Below the pieces are notes generated by a model, which worked only from the letters and a program-made list of their open reading frames with translations, did no database searches and had not been told where the DNA came from. The position numbers and the translations under genes were made by a program. Below are positions 1 through 7,381 of a DNA stretch of 32,820 nucleotides, in pieces (the first letter of the stretch is position 1; each line of letters opens with the position of its first letter). The stretch lies in NCBI GenBank assembly GCA_905612275.1, contig CAJQRM010000003.1, positions 41,305 to 74,124 on the forward strand. Reading direction: 5' to 3'. Origin of the DNA: an uncultured Candidatus Nitrosopumilus sp. (GTDB lineage: Archaea > Thermoproteota > Nitrososphaeria > Nitrososphaerales > Nitrosopumilaceae).

Positions 1-269
1 TGGATAATCAATGGAATTTTTTCCTTAATTGCGTCTAATCCAAAATGTCTTTGTCTATCTACTAAAATAATACTAGGTTGAAATTCTTTTATTAATTTTT
101 TAAATGTATTTTTTGGTTTTATCCAATGTTTAATTTTTCTACTAGGGAATCCATCAGAAAAATCTATATCAAAAACAACTTTTGTTTCGATTCCAAGATT
201 GATTAGTTCTTTAGCAAATTCATTAAGATGAAATATTTTTGAACTGGATCCTCCAATTAAAATTCTCAT
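1..269 (-). CDS. GT4-like glycosyltransferase, N-terminal part (cut by window edge)
   Basis: Reading the minus strand from an ATG at 269 gives about 89 codons that stay open to the window edge, so only the N-terminal domain is visible. It begins MRILIGGSSSKIF and contains the segments DGFPSRKI and VDRQRHFG. The same segments, in the same order, occur at the start of the GT4 glycosyltransferase at 4161-5219 (NGFPSKNI, VDRQTQFG). By eye the two are about 40% identical over this stretch, so they are paralogs. The ATG overlaps the stop of the upstream epimerase gene as ATGA (266-269), which suggests translational coupling in one minus-strand operon. The donor-binding domain with the E-x7-E motif would lie outside the window, so family membership rests on the paralog. 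Confidence 0.75.
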   Translation of the reverse strand, partial: MRILIGGSSSKIFHLNEFAKELINLGIETKVVFDIDFSDGFPSRKIKHWIKPKNTFKKLIKEFQPSIILVDRQRHFGLDAIKEKIPLII

Positions 270-1168
270 ATTTTTAATGTTTCCTCTAACCACTCTGTAA
301 CCATTTTTTTAGGTTTCCAATTAAAATTTTCATTTGCTAACGTAATGTCTGCTTGACTTTTTTGAATATCTCCATCTAGGGAACTTTTAAAAATTGGTTT
401 TAATTTTAATTTTGAAAATTTTATCATTATATTTGCTAATTCTAATATGGTAATTGGTTTACCACTTCCAATATTTACTAATAAATTTTCTATTTTACTT
501 TCCATAGATAATAAATTTGCTACAGCTATATCTTCAACAAAAATAAAATCTCTAATTTGTGAACCATCCCCAAAAATTATTGGTGCTTTATTCTGTTTAA
601 TTCTGTCTAGAAATTTTGTAATTACTCCTGCATATTCAAGTGTTTGACCTTTTCCAAAAATATTGAAATATCTTAACCCAATTATTTTTACTCCCATTTT
701 TGAATATTTTTTAACAAGATATTCATCATCTAACTTTGTTTGACCATAAGGATTGATTGGATCTCTTGATTCAGTTTCTTTAATTGGAATATTATTTTTA
801 TGTCCATATACACTGGAACTACTTGCATATACCACTTTGAAATTATTTTTATGTGCTAATTTGAATATATTTTCTGTTCCTACTACATTTACGTCATGAT
901 ACTCTTTTGGTTTATTAAATGAATCTTGTACTACTGTTAATGCAGCTTGATGAAAAACCCCGTTAATATTTTTCAAATTTTTTTCTAATAGTTCATAATC
1001 TCTAATATCTATATTTTTAAATTGTATTTTTTTATTTACTGAATCTAAATTTTCTTTTTTACCTGTATGTAAATTATCTATAACTGTAACATCATGTCCT
1101 TGATTAACTAATAATTTTACTAAATTACTACCTACAAATCCTGCACCCCCTGTTACTATGTATTTCAT
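266..1168 (-). CDS. NAD-dependent epimerase/dehydratase, UDP-glucose 4-epimerase-like
   Basis: This is an extended short-chain dehydrogenase (SDR) of 300 residues, close to the usual 300-340. The N-terminal Rossmann motif TGGAGFVGSN (6-15) is intact, and an acidic residue follows strand 2 (D31), which favours NAD. The catalytic set is present: SSSSVYG (116-122) and Y141-xxx-K145 in NPYGQTK. The sequence LRYFNIFGKGQ resembles GalE-type UDP-hexose 4-epimerases, so interconversion of UDP-sugar epimers for glycan synthesis is the best guess. It could also act on UDP-N-acetyl sugars or be a decarboxylating relative. The ATG at 1168 faces the dehydrogenase at 1261 across a 92-base divergent intergenic region. 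The 3' end overlaps the start of the next minus-strand glycosyltransferase by four bases. Confidence 0.88.
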   Translation of the reverse strand: MKYIVTGGAGFVGSNLVKLLVNQGHDVTVIDNLHTGKKENLDSVNKKIQFKNIDIRDYELLEKNLKNINGVFHQAALTVVQDSFNKPKEYHDVNVVGTENIFKLAHKNNFKVVYASSSSVYGHKNNIPIKETESRDPINPYGQTKLDDEYLVKKYSKMGVKIIGLRYFNIFGKGQTLEYAGVITKFLDRIKQNKAPIIFGDGSQIRDFIFVEDIAVANLLSMESKIENLLVNIGSGKPITILELANIMIKFSKLKLKPIFKSSLDGDIQKSQADITLANENFNWKPKKMVTEWLEETLKI

Positions 1169-1260
1169 GATATTTTTTTATAAAACCAATCTCTGTTTAA
1201 GTTTTGATTAATAAAACAAGAATATTAAGAAGCTCAATTTTGTTGTATATGTAAGGACTA

Positions 1261-2646
1261 ATGGAACATACATCAAAAATTATAGAGTTAAATGAACATG
1301 ATTTAATTCAATCAATTCAATCAAATACTATTTCTGTTTGTGTGATTGGAATTGGTAGAATTGGATTACCTACAGCTTTATCTTTTGCAAATTCAGGAAT
1401 ATCTACAATTGGAGTAGATATTAATTCAAAATTAGTTGAAATGATTAATTCAAAAATATTTCCACTTAAAGATGAGCCCGGTTATGATGTAATATTTGAT
1501 AAAGTCATCAATGAAAAAAAATTTAGAGCTACTACTAATTTTAGTGAGGGTGTAAATTCTAGTGATATTATTGTACTATCTCTTCCTACTCCTATGAATG
1601 ATCAAAATATTCCTGATTATTCTGCATTACTCTCTGTTGCTAAAAGACTTCATGATGAAATGTTTAATGGAAAATTAATTATTCTAGAAAGTACTGTTGA
1701 ACCTGGTTTTGTTGAGACAGATTTCTTAAAAATTTTAGAAGGAAATGATGAGAAACTAAAACTTGGTAAAAACTTTAGTTTAGGTGTTTGTCCTGAAACA
1801 GCAAATCCTGGACAAATTCTAAATGATTTTGAAAGATTGCCTAGATTAGTTGGTGCTATGGATGAATCTACTCAAAAATTAATTATAAAAATCTACAAGC
1901 ATGTATTTACAGTTGATTTACTTCCAATGCCAGATTGTAAAACAGCAAATGCAGTAAAATTAACAACTAATGTATTTCGTGATCTTAATATTGCATTTGT
2001 AAATGAATTAGCATTAATTTTCGAAAAAGCTGGTATTGATATTATGACCGTTCTTGAAGCAGCTAAAACAAAATATAATTTTCAAGTACATTATCCTAGT
2101 GCAGGTGTTGGTGGTCCTTGTTTACCTGTAAATTCTTATCAAATGATAAATTTTGCAAAAAACTTTACATCAAAAACTTTTGAATTAGTTGAAAAAGGAA
2201 GAAAAATTAACGAAAAAATGCCTTATCATACAGTAGATCTTCTTGAAGATGCATTAAACGAAATCAACAAACCCTTGTCAGGCTCATTTATTCTTGTTTT
2301 GGGTGTTTCATACAAACCCGATGTAAAAGATATTCAAATTTCTCCAATAGAAAAAATTATTGATATACTCAAAGAGAAGGGTGCAAATATCTTAATTTAT
2401 GATCCTTATTTCAAAAATTCAGAAGTATTTGGAATAAAAACACTTGATGATTTTGTTCAAAATCTAGGAATTTTGGATGGCTTGATTATTGGTACTGCAC
2501 ATAAAGAATTTCATAATATAGATCCAGAATTTCTAAAATCTAAAATGAAAAACCCTATAGTCATTGACTCCAAAAATATCATCGATCAACATTTGGCAAA
2601 AAAAGCTGGATTAATTTATCGAGGAATTGGCAGAGGAAAAATATAA
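1261..2646 (+). CDS. Nucleotide-sugar dehydrogenase, UDP-ManNAc/UDP-GlcNAc 6-dehydrogenase type
   Basis: Members of this family oxidise the C6 hydroxyl of a UDP-sugar to a carboxylate in two NAD-dependent steps, giving a uronic acid donor. All three domains are visible in 461 residues. The NAD-binding motif VIGIGRIGLP lies at 28-37 and STVEPG at 144-149. K233 and N237 sit in KLTTNVFRDLNIAFVNE. The catalytic cysteine is C287 in GVGGPCLPVN. The C-terminal signature GVSYKPDVKDIQISP is followed by the third domain. The NIAFVNE helix and CPETANPG segment fit the UDP-N-acetylhexosamine branch (WecC/WbpA) better than UDP-glucose dehydrogenase, but the exact sugar cannot be read from sequence. It is followed after three bases by an asparagine-synthetase-like gene, which suggests that the new carboxylate is amidated. 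Confidence 0.9.
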   Translation: MEHTSKIIELNEHDLIQSIQSNTISVCVIGIGRIGLPTALSFANSGISTIGVDINSKLVEMINSKIFPLKDEPGYDVIFDKVINEKKFRATTNFSEGVNSSDIIVLSLPTPMNDQNIPDYSALLSVAKRLHDEMFNGKLIILESTVEPGFVETDFLKILEGNDEKLKLGKNFSLGVCPETANPGQILNDFERLPRLVGAMDESTQKLIIKIYKHVFTVDLLPMPDCKTANAVKLTTNVFRDLNIAFVNELALIFEKAGIDIMTVLEAAKTKYNFQVHYPSAGVGGPCLPVNSYQMINFAKNFTSKTFELVEKGRKINEKMPYHTVDLLEDALNEINKPLSGSFILVLGVSYKPDVKDIQISPIEKIIDILKEKGANILIYDPYFKNSEVFGIKTLDDFVQNLGILDGLIIGTAHKEFHNIDPEFLKSKMKNPIVIDSKNIIDQHLAKKAGLIYRGIGRGKI

Positions 2647-2649
2647 TCA

Positions 2650-3816
2650 ATGAACCTCAATTCTATTAAATCAATCCTTACTCTTAGATATGATTATACT
2701 CAGATACCAACTCTTCCACGATTAAAATGGGAAGATCTAGAAAAAAAAAAAAAATTTTCAGTAGAAGATATTAGCAATCACTTAACCTCTTATCTGTACA
2801 AACAAATACCTGAAAATTATTCTGGACCCATCTCAATTTCGTTAAGTGGTGGTGTTGATTCATCATTAGCATTATGTCTCTTAAAACAAAACTTTCCTGA
2901 AAATCAAATTGATGCAATTTCTATAAAATTCTCTGATAGTCCTGATGAAACAGAAACTGCATCAAAAATTGCAAAAAAGGTTGGAGTTGATCATCACATA
3001 ATTGAAATTGATAATTTTCTTGAAAAACTCTCAGATGCAATTTCAATCACAAAGCTTCCATTTTGGGATATTCATTGGATATATGTTGCTGAAAATGCAA
3101 AAAACTTTTCAAATTATCTTGTTTCGGGAGATGGAGGAGATGAATTATTTGGTGGATATGTTTTTCGTTATTCAAAATTTTTATCAAAAATTAACTCTAA
3201 TTCTAGTCCCAAAGACAAAATTCAGGCATATCTTTCTTGCCATGAGAGAGATCATGTACCTGAACAAGAAAATATTTTTGACAAAAAAATGCAATTTAAT
3301 TGGAAGGATATCCATGACACACTTTATCCATTTTTTAATAATCCATTATCTCCTATTGAACAAGTTTTTTTAGCTGATTATAATGGAAAATTACTTTATA
3401 ATTTTTCTATTATTAATAATTCCATTGCAAAATATTTCAATCTTAATTCCGTTACTCCTCTTCTATCAGATAAAATAATTCAAAAATCAATGAAAATACC
3501 CACAATTCAAAAATTTAACTCTTCATTAAATATTGGAAAACTACCACTAAGAAAAATTTTAAAAAAATTTGGAATTGAAGAATTAATTCTAAAACAAAAA
3601 CTAGGATTTTCTGTTAACACTGAAAATTTGTGGAAAAACTATGGATTAGAAATGGCAAAAGAATATCTTTCAGATGCCAAAATTATTCAAGATGGATGGG
3701 TTAAAAAAAATTGGATTAAATTAAATTTGAATGATAAAAATATTGATATTCGTCATATTAACAAGCTTTTTGGTTTATTAGCATTTGAAATTTGGTATAG
3801 AAAATTTTATACCTAA
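2650..3816 (+). CDS. Asparagine-synthetase-like ATP-dependent amidase, synthase domain only
   Basis: This has the PP-loop ATPase domain of class B asparagine synthetases: the ATP-binding SGGVDSS at 66-72 and the SGDGGDELFGGY signature at 159-170. These enzymes adenylate a carboxylate and then transfer ammonia to it. The usual N-terminal glutaminase domain is missing. The protein has 388 residues, the SGGVDSS motif comes after only about 65, and there is no Cys at position 2. It must therefore use free ammonia or a separate glutaminase. It starts three bases after the nucleotide-sugar dehydrogenase and is surely co-transcribed, so amidation of a uronic acid (for example ManNAcA to its amide) is a reasonable inference. 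Codons 31-35 contain a run of 14 A (2741-2754), a likely slippage site. Confidence 0.85.
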   Translation: MNLNSIKSILTLRYDYTQIPTLPRLKWEDLEKKKKFSVEDISNHLTSYLYKQIPENYSGPISISLSGGVDSSLALCLLKQNFPENQIDAISIKFSDSPDETETASKIAKKVGVDHHIIEIDNFLEKLSDAISITKLPFWDIHWIYVAENAKNFSNYLVSGDGGDELFGGYVFRYSKFLSKINSNSSPKDKIQAYLSCHERDHVPEQENIFDKKMQFNWKDIHDTLYPFFNNPLSPIEQVFLADYNGKLLYNFSIINNSIAKYFNLNSVTPLLSDKIIQKSMKIPTIQKFNSSLNIGKLPLRKILKKFGIEELILKQKLGFSVNTENLWKNYGLEMAKEYLSDAKIIQDGWVKKNWIKLNLNDKNIDIRHINKLFGLLAFEIWYRKFYT

Positions 3817-3835
3817 AACTCCAATTCAATATCTA

Positions 3836-3845
3836 GTTTTTTCTT
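3836..3845 (+). terminator. Possible T-rich terminator after the dehydrogenase-amidase pair
   Basis: A T-rich tract (six T, then C, then three T) lies about 20 bases after the stop of the asparagine-synthetase-like gene, with further T runs at 3854-3860. Archaeal RNA polymerase terminates at such U tracts without needing a hairpin, and the next gene fragment is convergent. In a genome this AT-rich, T runs are common, so this is only suggestive. Confidence 0.3.
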
Positions 3846-3865
3846 TCATCATTATTTTTTGCTAT

Positions 3866-4174
3866 TTATTCTATTATTTCAGTTACATCATCAAAATCCC
3901 ATGGTGCACCTCCATGATTCCAATAATTTCGATCTTCTAAAATTTTGTAACTCCCATTAAAATAATCATTAAAAATAATTCTAAATGAATTAACAGGTGT
4001 TATGTTTTCATGGAATCTATTTTCGGATATTTCTAGAGCATAATAAGCATTCAATATTGATAATCTTTGTAACATCATTGATTCATCTAGATTTTTAAAA
4101 TTTACATCTAATCCTGACCCATGATCTGATTGAAGAATTATTATTGATTTTTCATTTTTTTTAAAGACAATCTT
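3866..4174 (-). pseudogene. C-terminal remnant of a sulfatase/LTA-synthase-family protein
   Basis: The minus-strand frame is open from 4174 down to a TAA at 3866. Read from before its first ATG (4078) it encodes IIILQSDHGSGLD, then SILNAYYALE, then ITPVNSFRIIFNDYF, LLED-like KILEDRNYW and a final DVTE. This order matches the C-terminal end of sulfatase-fold phosphoglycerol-transferase-like membrane proteins: the metal-binding SDHG, the ITPVN-x-FR-x-IFN signature, and a closing DVT. The N-terminal membrane part and the nucleophile half (about 400 residues in full-length relatives) are missing. The frame is closed by a stop inside the 3' end of the upstream glycosyltransferase gene. It is therefore a 5'-truncated pseudogene, probably left when the glycosyltransferase replaced its front part. 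A 70-codon product from the internal ATG is possible but would lack catalytic residues. Confidence 0.7.
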
Positions 4175-5219
4175 TTATATCTTGAATAAATTTCTTAGTT
4201 GAATTCTCCCAACTAAAATTTTCTATAACAAATTTTCTTCCTTCATTTCCCATCTGTTTTGAAAAATCTTTATCATTTAATAACAAAGTAATATTTTTTT
4301 CAATTTCCTTAATATCCCCCTGATTAACTAAGAATCCTGTTTTCCCATCGATCATTGTTTCTGATATTCCTCCAACATTTGTAGCAATTACTGGTACTTG
4401 CATTACTTCTGCCTCAACAATGGTCATTCCAAAAGTATCATATCCTGATAATAAAAGATATAGATCAATTGAGCTAAGAAATTTTCTAACTTTATTTGGA
4501 TACTCTAAGTTTCCTAACCATTTAAAATTCTCATATTTTCCTAGTACATCAAGAACTTTTTGTCGATAAATTCCATCACCAGCCCAATAAAATGTAACAT
4601 TTGGAAATTTTTCTAAAATATTTTTTAATGAAAGCATTTCTTGAGTTTTTATCCATATTGATGCATTTTGTAATAATCCTACACAAGGATGTTTGAGATT
4701 CATTGGTTCTTCTTTATACCAATCATCAATTTCTAATCCATCATGAAATACTCTGATTTTTTTATTAGGATATTTTTTACTTACAATTTCAGATAAATGT
4801 TTAGAAAATGGTAAGATCATTTTTGATTCTCTAAAACAATCTTCTGCTATTTTCTCTCTAATTGATAAAATTGTTTTATCTTTGATAGAGAAATTTTTCT
4901 TTGCCCATTTTACTTCATCCCAATAATTTCCTCTTAACTGCATTAAAAGTGGAATTCCTGCTTTTATTGCACCAATACCAAATTGAGTTTGTCTATCTAC
5001 AAAAACTGCATCAGGTTTGAATGATTCTACCAACAAATTAAATTTTTTAAGAGGGTTAATCCATTGAGTGATATTTTTACTTGGAAACCCATTACACGTT
5101 TCAACATCTATGACTAATTTACAATTTATTCCAAATTTTTCTAAATACTCTGAAAATTTTTTCACATATTGCACTTTATTTGTACCTGCACCAATTAGTA
5201 ATTTAATATTATTTGACAA
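4161..5219 (-). CDS. GT4 family glycosyltransferase
   Basis: A GT-B fold retaining glycosyltransferase of 352 residues. The C-terminal donor-binding domain carries the family signature TFGMTIVEAEVMQVPVIAT followed by NVGGISE and DGKTGFLV; the two glutamates of the E-x7-E motif are visible. It would transfer a sugar from a nucleotide donor on the cytoplasmic side of the membrane during lipid-linked glycan assembly. The start is TTG at 5219: a stop codon lies seven codons upstream in frame and no ATG exists near the N-terminus. A GGGAG ribosome-binding site (plus 5224-5228) sits four bases before the TTG. The N-terminal domain is a paralog of the partial gene at 1-269. The 3' end abuts the sulfatase-family remnant. 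Confidence 0.88.
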   Translation of the reverse strand: MSNNIKLLIGAGTNKVQYVKKFSEYLEKFGINCKLVIDVETCNGFPSKNITQWINPLKKFNLLVESFKPDAVFVDRQTQFGIGAIKAGIPLLMQLRGNYWDEVKWAKKNFSIKDKTILSIREKIAEDCFRESKMILPFSKHLSEIVSKKYPNKKIRVFHDGLEIDDWYKEEPMNLKHPCVGLLQNASIWIKTQEMLSLKNILEKFPNVTFYWAGDGIYRQKVLDVLGKYENFKWLGNLEYPNKVRKFLSSIDLYLLLSGYDTFGMTIVEAEVMQVPVIATNVGGISETMIDGKTGFLVNQGDIKEIEKNITLLLNDKDFSKQMGNEGRKFVIENFSWENSTKKFIQDIKDCL

Positions 5220-5223
5220 TTTT

Positions 5224-5228
5224 CTCCC
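5224..5228 (-). promoter_or_regulatory. Ribosome-binding site for the TTG start at 5219
   Basis: On the minus strand this reads GGGAG, four bases before TTG. It is the only plausible start signal for the GT4 gene, because the frame is closed just upstream and has no ATG nearby. Confidence 0.6.
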
Positions 5229-5289
5229 GTATCTAATTCATTATTTATTCAAGTATTAAATTTTAAAAGTAACTGAAAATAGCTAAAAT

Positions 5290-5294
5290 GAGGT
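5290..5294 (+). promoter_or_regulatory. Ribosome-binding site for the TTG start at 5300
   Basis: GAGGT lies five bases before a TTG codon. The in-frame codon at 5294-5296 is TAA, so the WbqC-like gene cannot start earlier, and the family's N-terminal motif begins directly at this TTG. Confidence 0.6.
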
Positions 5295-5299
5295 AAACC

Positions 5300-5983
5300 T
5301 TGAAAATAGCTATTCATCAACCAAATTTTTTCCCATATTCTGGATTTTTTCATAAATTAATCAATGTAGACACATTAGTACTTCTAGATGATGTCCAATT
5401 TGAATTTGATTTAACAAATAGAAATAAAATTATTAGTAAAAATAATGATTGGATTAGAATTTCAATTCCAACAAATAAATCTAATAAATTTTACCCTATT
5501 AACAAGGTTGAAGTAAATAATGAAATCAATTGGAAAGAAAAAAATTGGAAATTAATTTTAGATTCATATTGTGACTCCCCTTTCTTCTATATTTATGAAG
5601 AATATTTAAAAAATTTATTTTCCAAAGATTGGAAATTTTTATTTGATATTAATTACGATACATTAATGAAAACATTAAACTGGTTAGATCTTAAAATTAA
5701 CATCGTTCTTTCTTCAACTTTAAACATTGCAGGTTCTGGAACTGAAAGGTTAGTAAATATTTGTAAAATCTTAGATTCAAATGAATATGTTTCTGGAATT
5801 GGTGGAAAAAGATATTTGGATGAGAATTTATTTAATTCAAACAATATTAAACTTAGTTTTCAAAATTATTCTCCTATTGCATATACTCAGCATAATTCAA
5901 AACAATTTATTGAAAATCTTTCAATTTTAGATCTTTTGATGAATATGGGTCCAAAAAGTTTAGAACAAATAAAAAAATATTAG
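5300..5983 (+). CDS. WbqC-like family protein
   Basis: The N-terminus KIAIHQPNFFPYSGFF, then LVLLDDVQFE and NRNKI, and W-x-x-I-SIPT further on, match the WbqC-like family (usually 210-240 residues; here 227). WbqC proteins are found in O-antigen and capsule loci of bacteria and archaea. They are suspected to modify or transfer groups onto amino sugars, but the reaction is not established. The start is TTG, supported by a GAGGT ribosome-binding site and by an in-frame stop just upstream. It is divergent from the GT4 gene at 5219 and followed by a 340-base non-coding stretch, so it appears to be transcribed alone. Confidence 0.85.
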   Translation: MKIAIHQPNFFPYSGFFHKLINVDTLVLLDDVQFEFDLTNRNKIISKNNDWIRISIPTNKSNKFYPINKVEVNNEINWKEKNWKLILDSYCDSPFFYIYEEYLKNLFSKDWKFLFDINYDTLMKTLNWLDLKINIVLSSTLNIAGSGTERLVNICKILDSNEYVSGIGGKRYLDENLFNSNNIKLSFQNYSPIAYTQHNSKQFIENLSILDLLMNMGPKSLEQIKKY

Positions 5984-6323
5984 AACATTTCTTTATTGAT
6001 AAAAATACATAATATTCTAATGCTTCATAGTGATAAATTAATTATTTCTGCTTTTAATTAGATAAATTCTTCCTTAATTCAATCCTTATTTTTATCCATT
6101 GCCAAAACTTCTAAGGAATTAACTTCATTGACACATAACTATCTCCAGTTTTAAAAACTTCTTATACGTTTCATTGAATTTTATTCTCATTTTTGTATCG
6201 TTTTACTCCTTACTTGATAAGATTCTTTTAATTTGAGCATTGAAGTTCTTTCTGATTCATATACAAAACCGGCATATGAATAGCAAATAAAAATAGATTT
6301 ATCTCTATAAATTAAGGCATTTT
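5984..6323. other. 340-base intergenic stretch, possibly decayed coding DNA
   Basis: No intact gene is visible. On the minus strand a 40-odd codon open stretch runs from about 6320 to a TGA near 6190 (containing GFVYESERTSMLKLKESYQ). It is followed by short open pieces in shifting frames, such as KKFLKLEIVM and KFWQWIKIR. It has no start and no recognised family, so it may be a worn-out gene or chance. The region must also hold the promoter of the dehydratase at 6324; A/T-rich candidates lie at 6288-6297 and 6305-6313, and neither is clear-cut. Confidence 0.35.
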
Positions 6324-7340
6324 ATGAGCAAAAAATCAGAAGATGACATTAAGCGTCAATTTAAGAACAAAATAATACTAATCTCCGGAGGAACTGGTTC
6401 AATAGGAACTGGTATTGTAAAACAACTTCTCCAATGTAAACCAAAAATGATCAAAATTCTTACAAATGATGAAAACTCTATTTTTGAATCAAGAAAATTG
6501 TTGGGTGAAATTTCTCAGATTAAATATATTGTAGGAGATATTCGTGATAATGATAGATTACGTTTAGCTATGAGAAATGTAAATATTGTTTTTCATGCTG
6601 CTGCTATGAAACACATTGATATTTGTGAACAAAATCCATTTGATGCTGTCAAAACTAATGTAGTTGGAACTAGCAATATACTTGAAGCATCTATAATTGA
6701 AGGTGTATCAAAATTCGTTTTAATTAGTACTGATAAAGCAACAAATCCAACTACCACATTAGGTGCAAGTAAATTATTAGCTGAAAGACTTACACAAGAT
6801 GCAAGTTCTTATGTTGAAGGAAAAAAAACAATTTTTTCTATTGTAAGATTTGGAAATGTAATAGATTCAAGAGGTTCTGTGTTCCAAATTTTTTATAATC
6901 AATTAAAAAATAATCTTCCTATAACTGTAACCGATTCTCAAATGACTCGTTTTATAATGTCGATTTCAGATGCCGCATCAATGATATTAAAAATATCTTT
7001 GATTGCACAAGATGGTGAAACTTTTATTCTAAAAATGCCATCAGTAAAAATTGAAGAACTTGCAAAATCTATGGTGGAAGTTTTTAAAAGGAGAACTAGC
7101 CAAAAAAATATTCCAAAAGTAAAAATTTCAAAAGTTAGAGAATATGAACGGTTTTATGAAATACTTGTAACAAGTGATGAAACACCTTTTTGTTATGATC
7201 TAGGCGATATGTACAAACTCTCAAAAAAACAATCTAAAAGTATACTTTCTGACACACAATTTAATTCTGAAACTGGCAAAAAAATATCTAAGATTAAACT
7301 TGAAAAAATCATCAATGATTTAATGGATGAATATCTATAA
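6324..7340 (+). CDS. CapD/FlaA1-type UDP-GlcNAc 4,6-dehydratase-like SDR
   Basis: A soluble SDR of the polysaccharide-biosynthesis CapD family, 338 residues. Landmarks are the Rossmann motif SGGTGSIGTG (21-30), HAAAMKHIDICEQNP (91-105), and the STDKA-xNP signature with catalytic D137-K138. Relatives remove water from UDP-GlcNAc to give a 4-keto-6-deoxy sugar, the first step to bacillosamine-, pseudaminic- or FucNAc-type sugars. It lacks the N-terminal membrane domain of WbpM/PglF-type enzymes. The catalytic Tyr position of the Y-xxx-K motif is Leu (L146-xxx-K150); FlaA1/PseB enzymes have Tyr here and some CapD/CapE-type enzymes have Met. A DegT aminotransferase follows 41 bases downstream, the expected partner for a 4-keto sugar. 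Confidence 0.88.
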   Translation: MSKKSEDDIKRQFKNKIILISGGTGSIGTGIVKQLLQCKPKMIKILTNDENSIFESRKLLGEISQIKYIVGDIRDNDRLRLAMRNVNIVFHAAAMKHIDICEQNPFDAVKTNVVGTSNILEASIIEGVSKFVLISTDKATNPTTTLGASKLLAERLTQDASSYVEGKKTIFSIVRFGNVIDSRGSVFQIFYNQLKNNLPITVTDSQMTRFIMSISDAASMILKISLIAQDGETFILKMPSVKIEELAKSMVEVFKRRTSQKNIPKVKISKVREYERFYEILVTSDETPFCYDLGDMYKLSKKQSKSILSDTQFNSETGKKISKIKLEKIINDLMDEYL

Positions 7341-7381
7341 AGTTAATCAAAGATTAAAAGTTAGATGAGTAACAGCATAAC

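Noticed and set aside
447-647. Plus-strand frame antisense to the epimerase
   Set aside because: It is the reverse of conserved epimerase sequence and has no recognisable motifs or start signal.
3002-3373. 123-codon frame inside the asparagine-synthetase-like gene
   Set aside because: It lies in a shifted frame over conserved synthase motifs and has no family resemblance.
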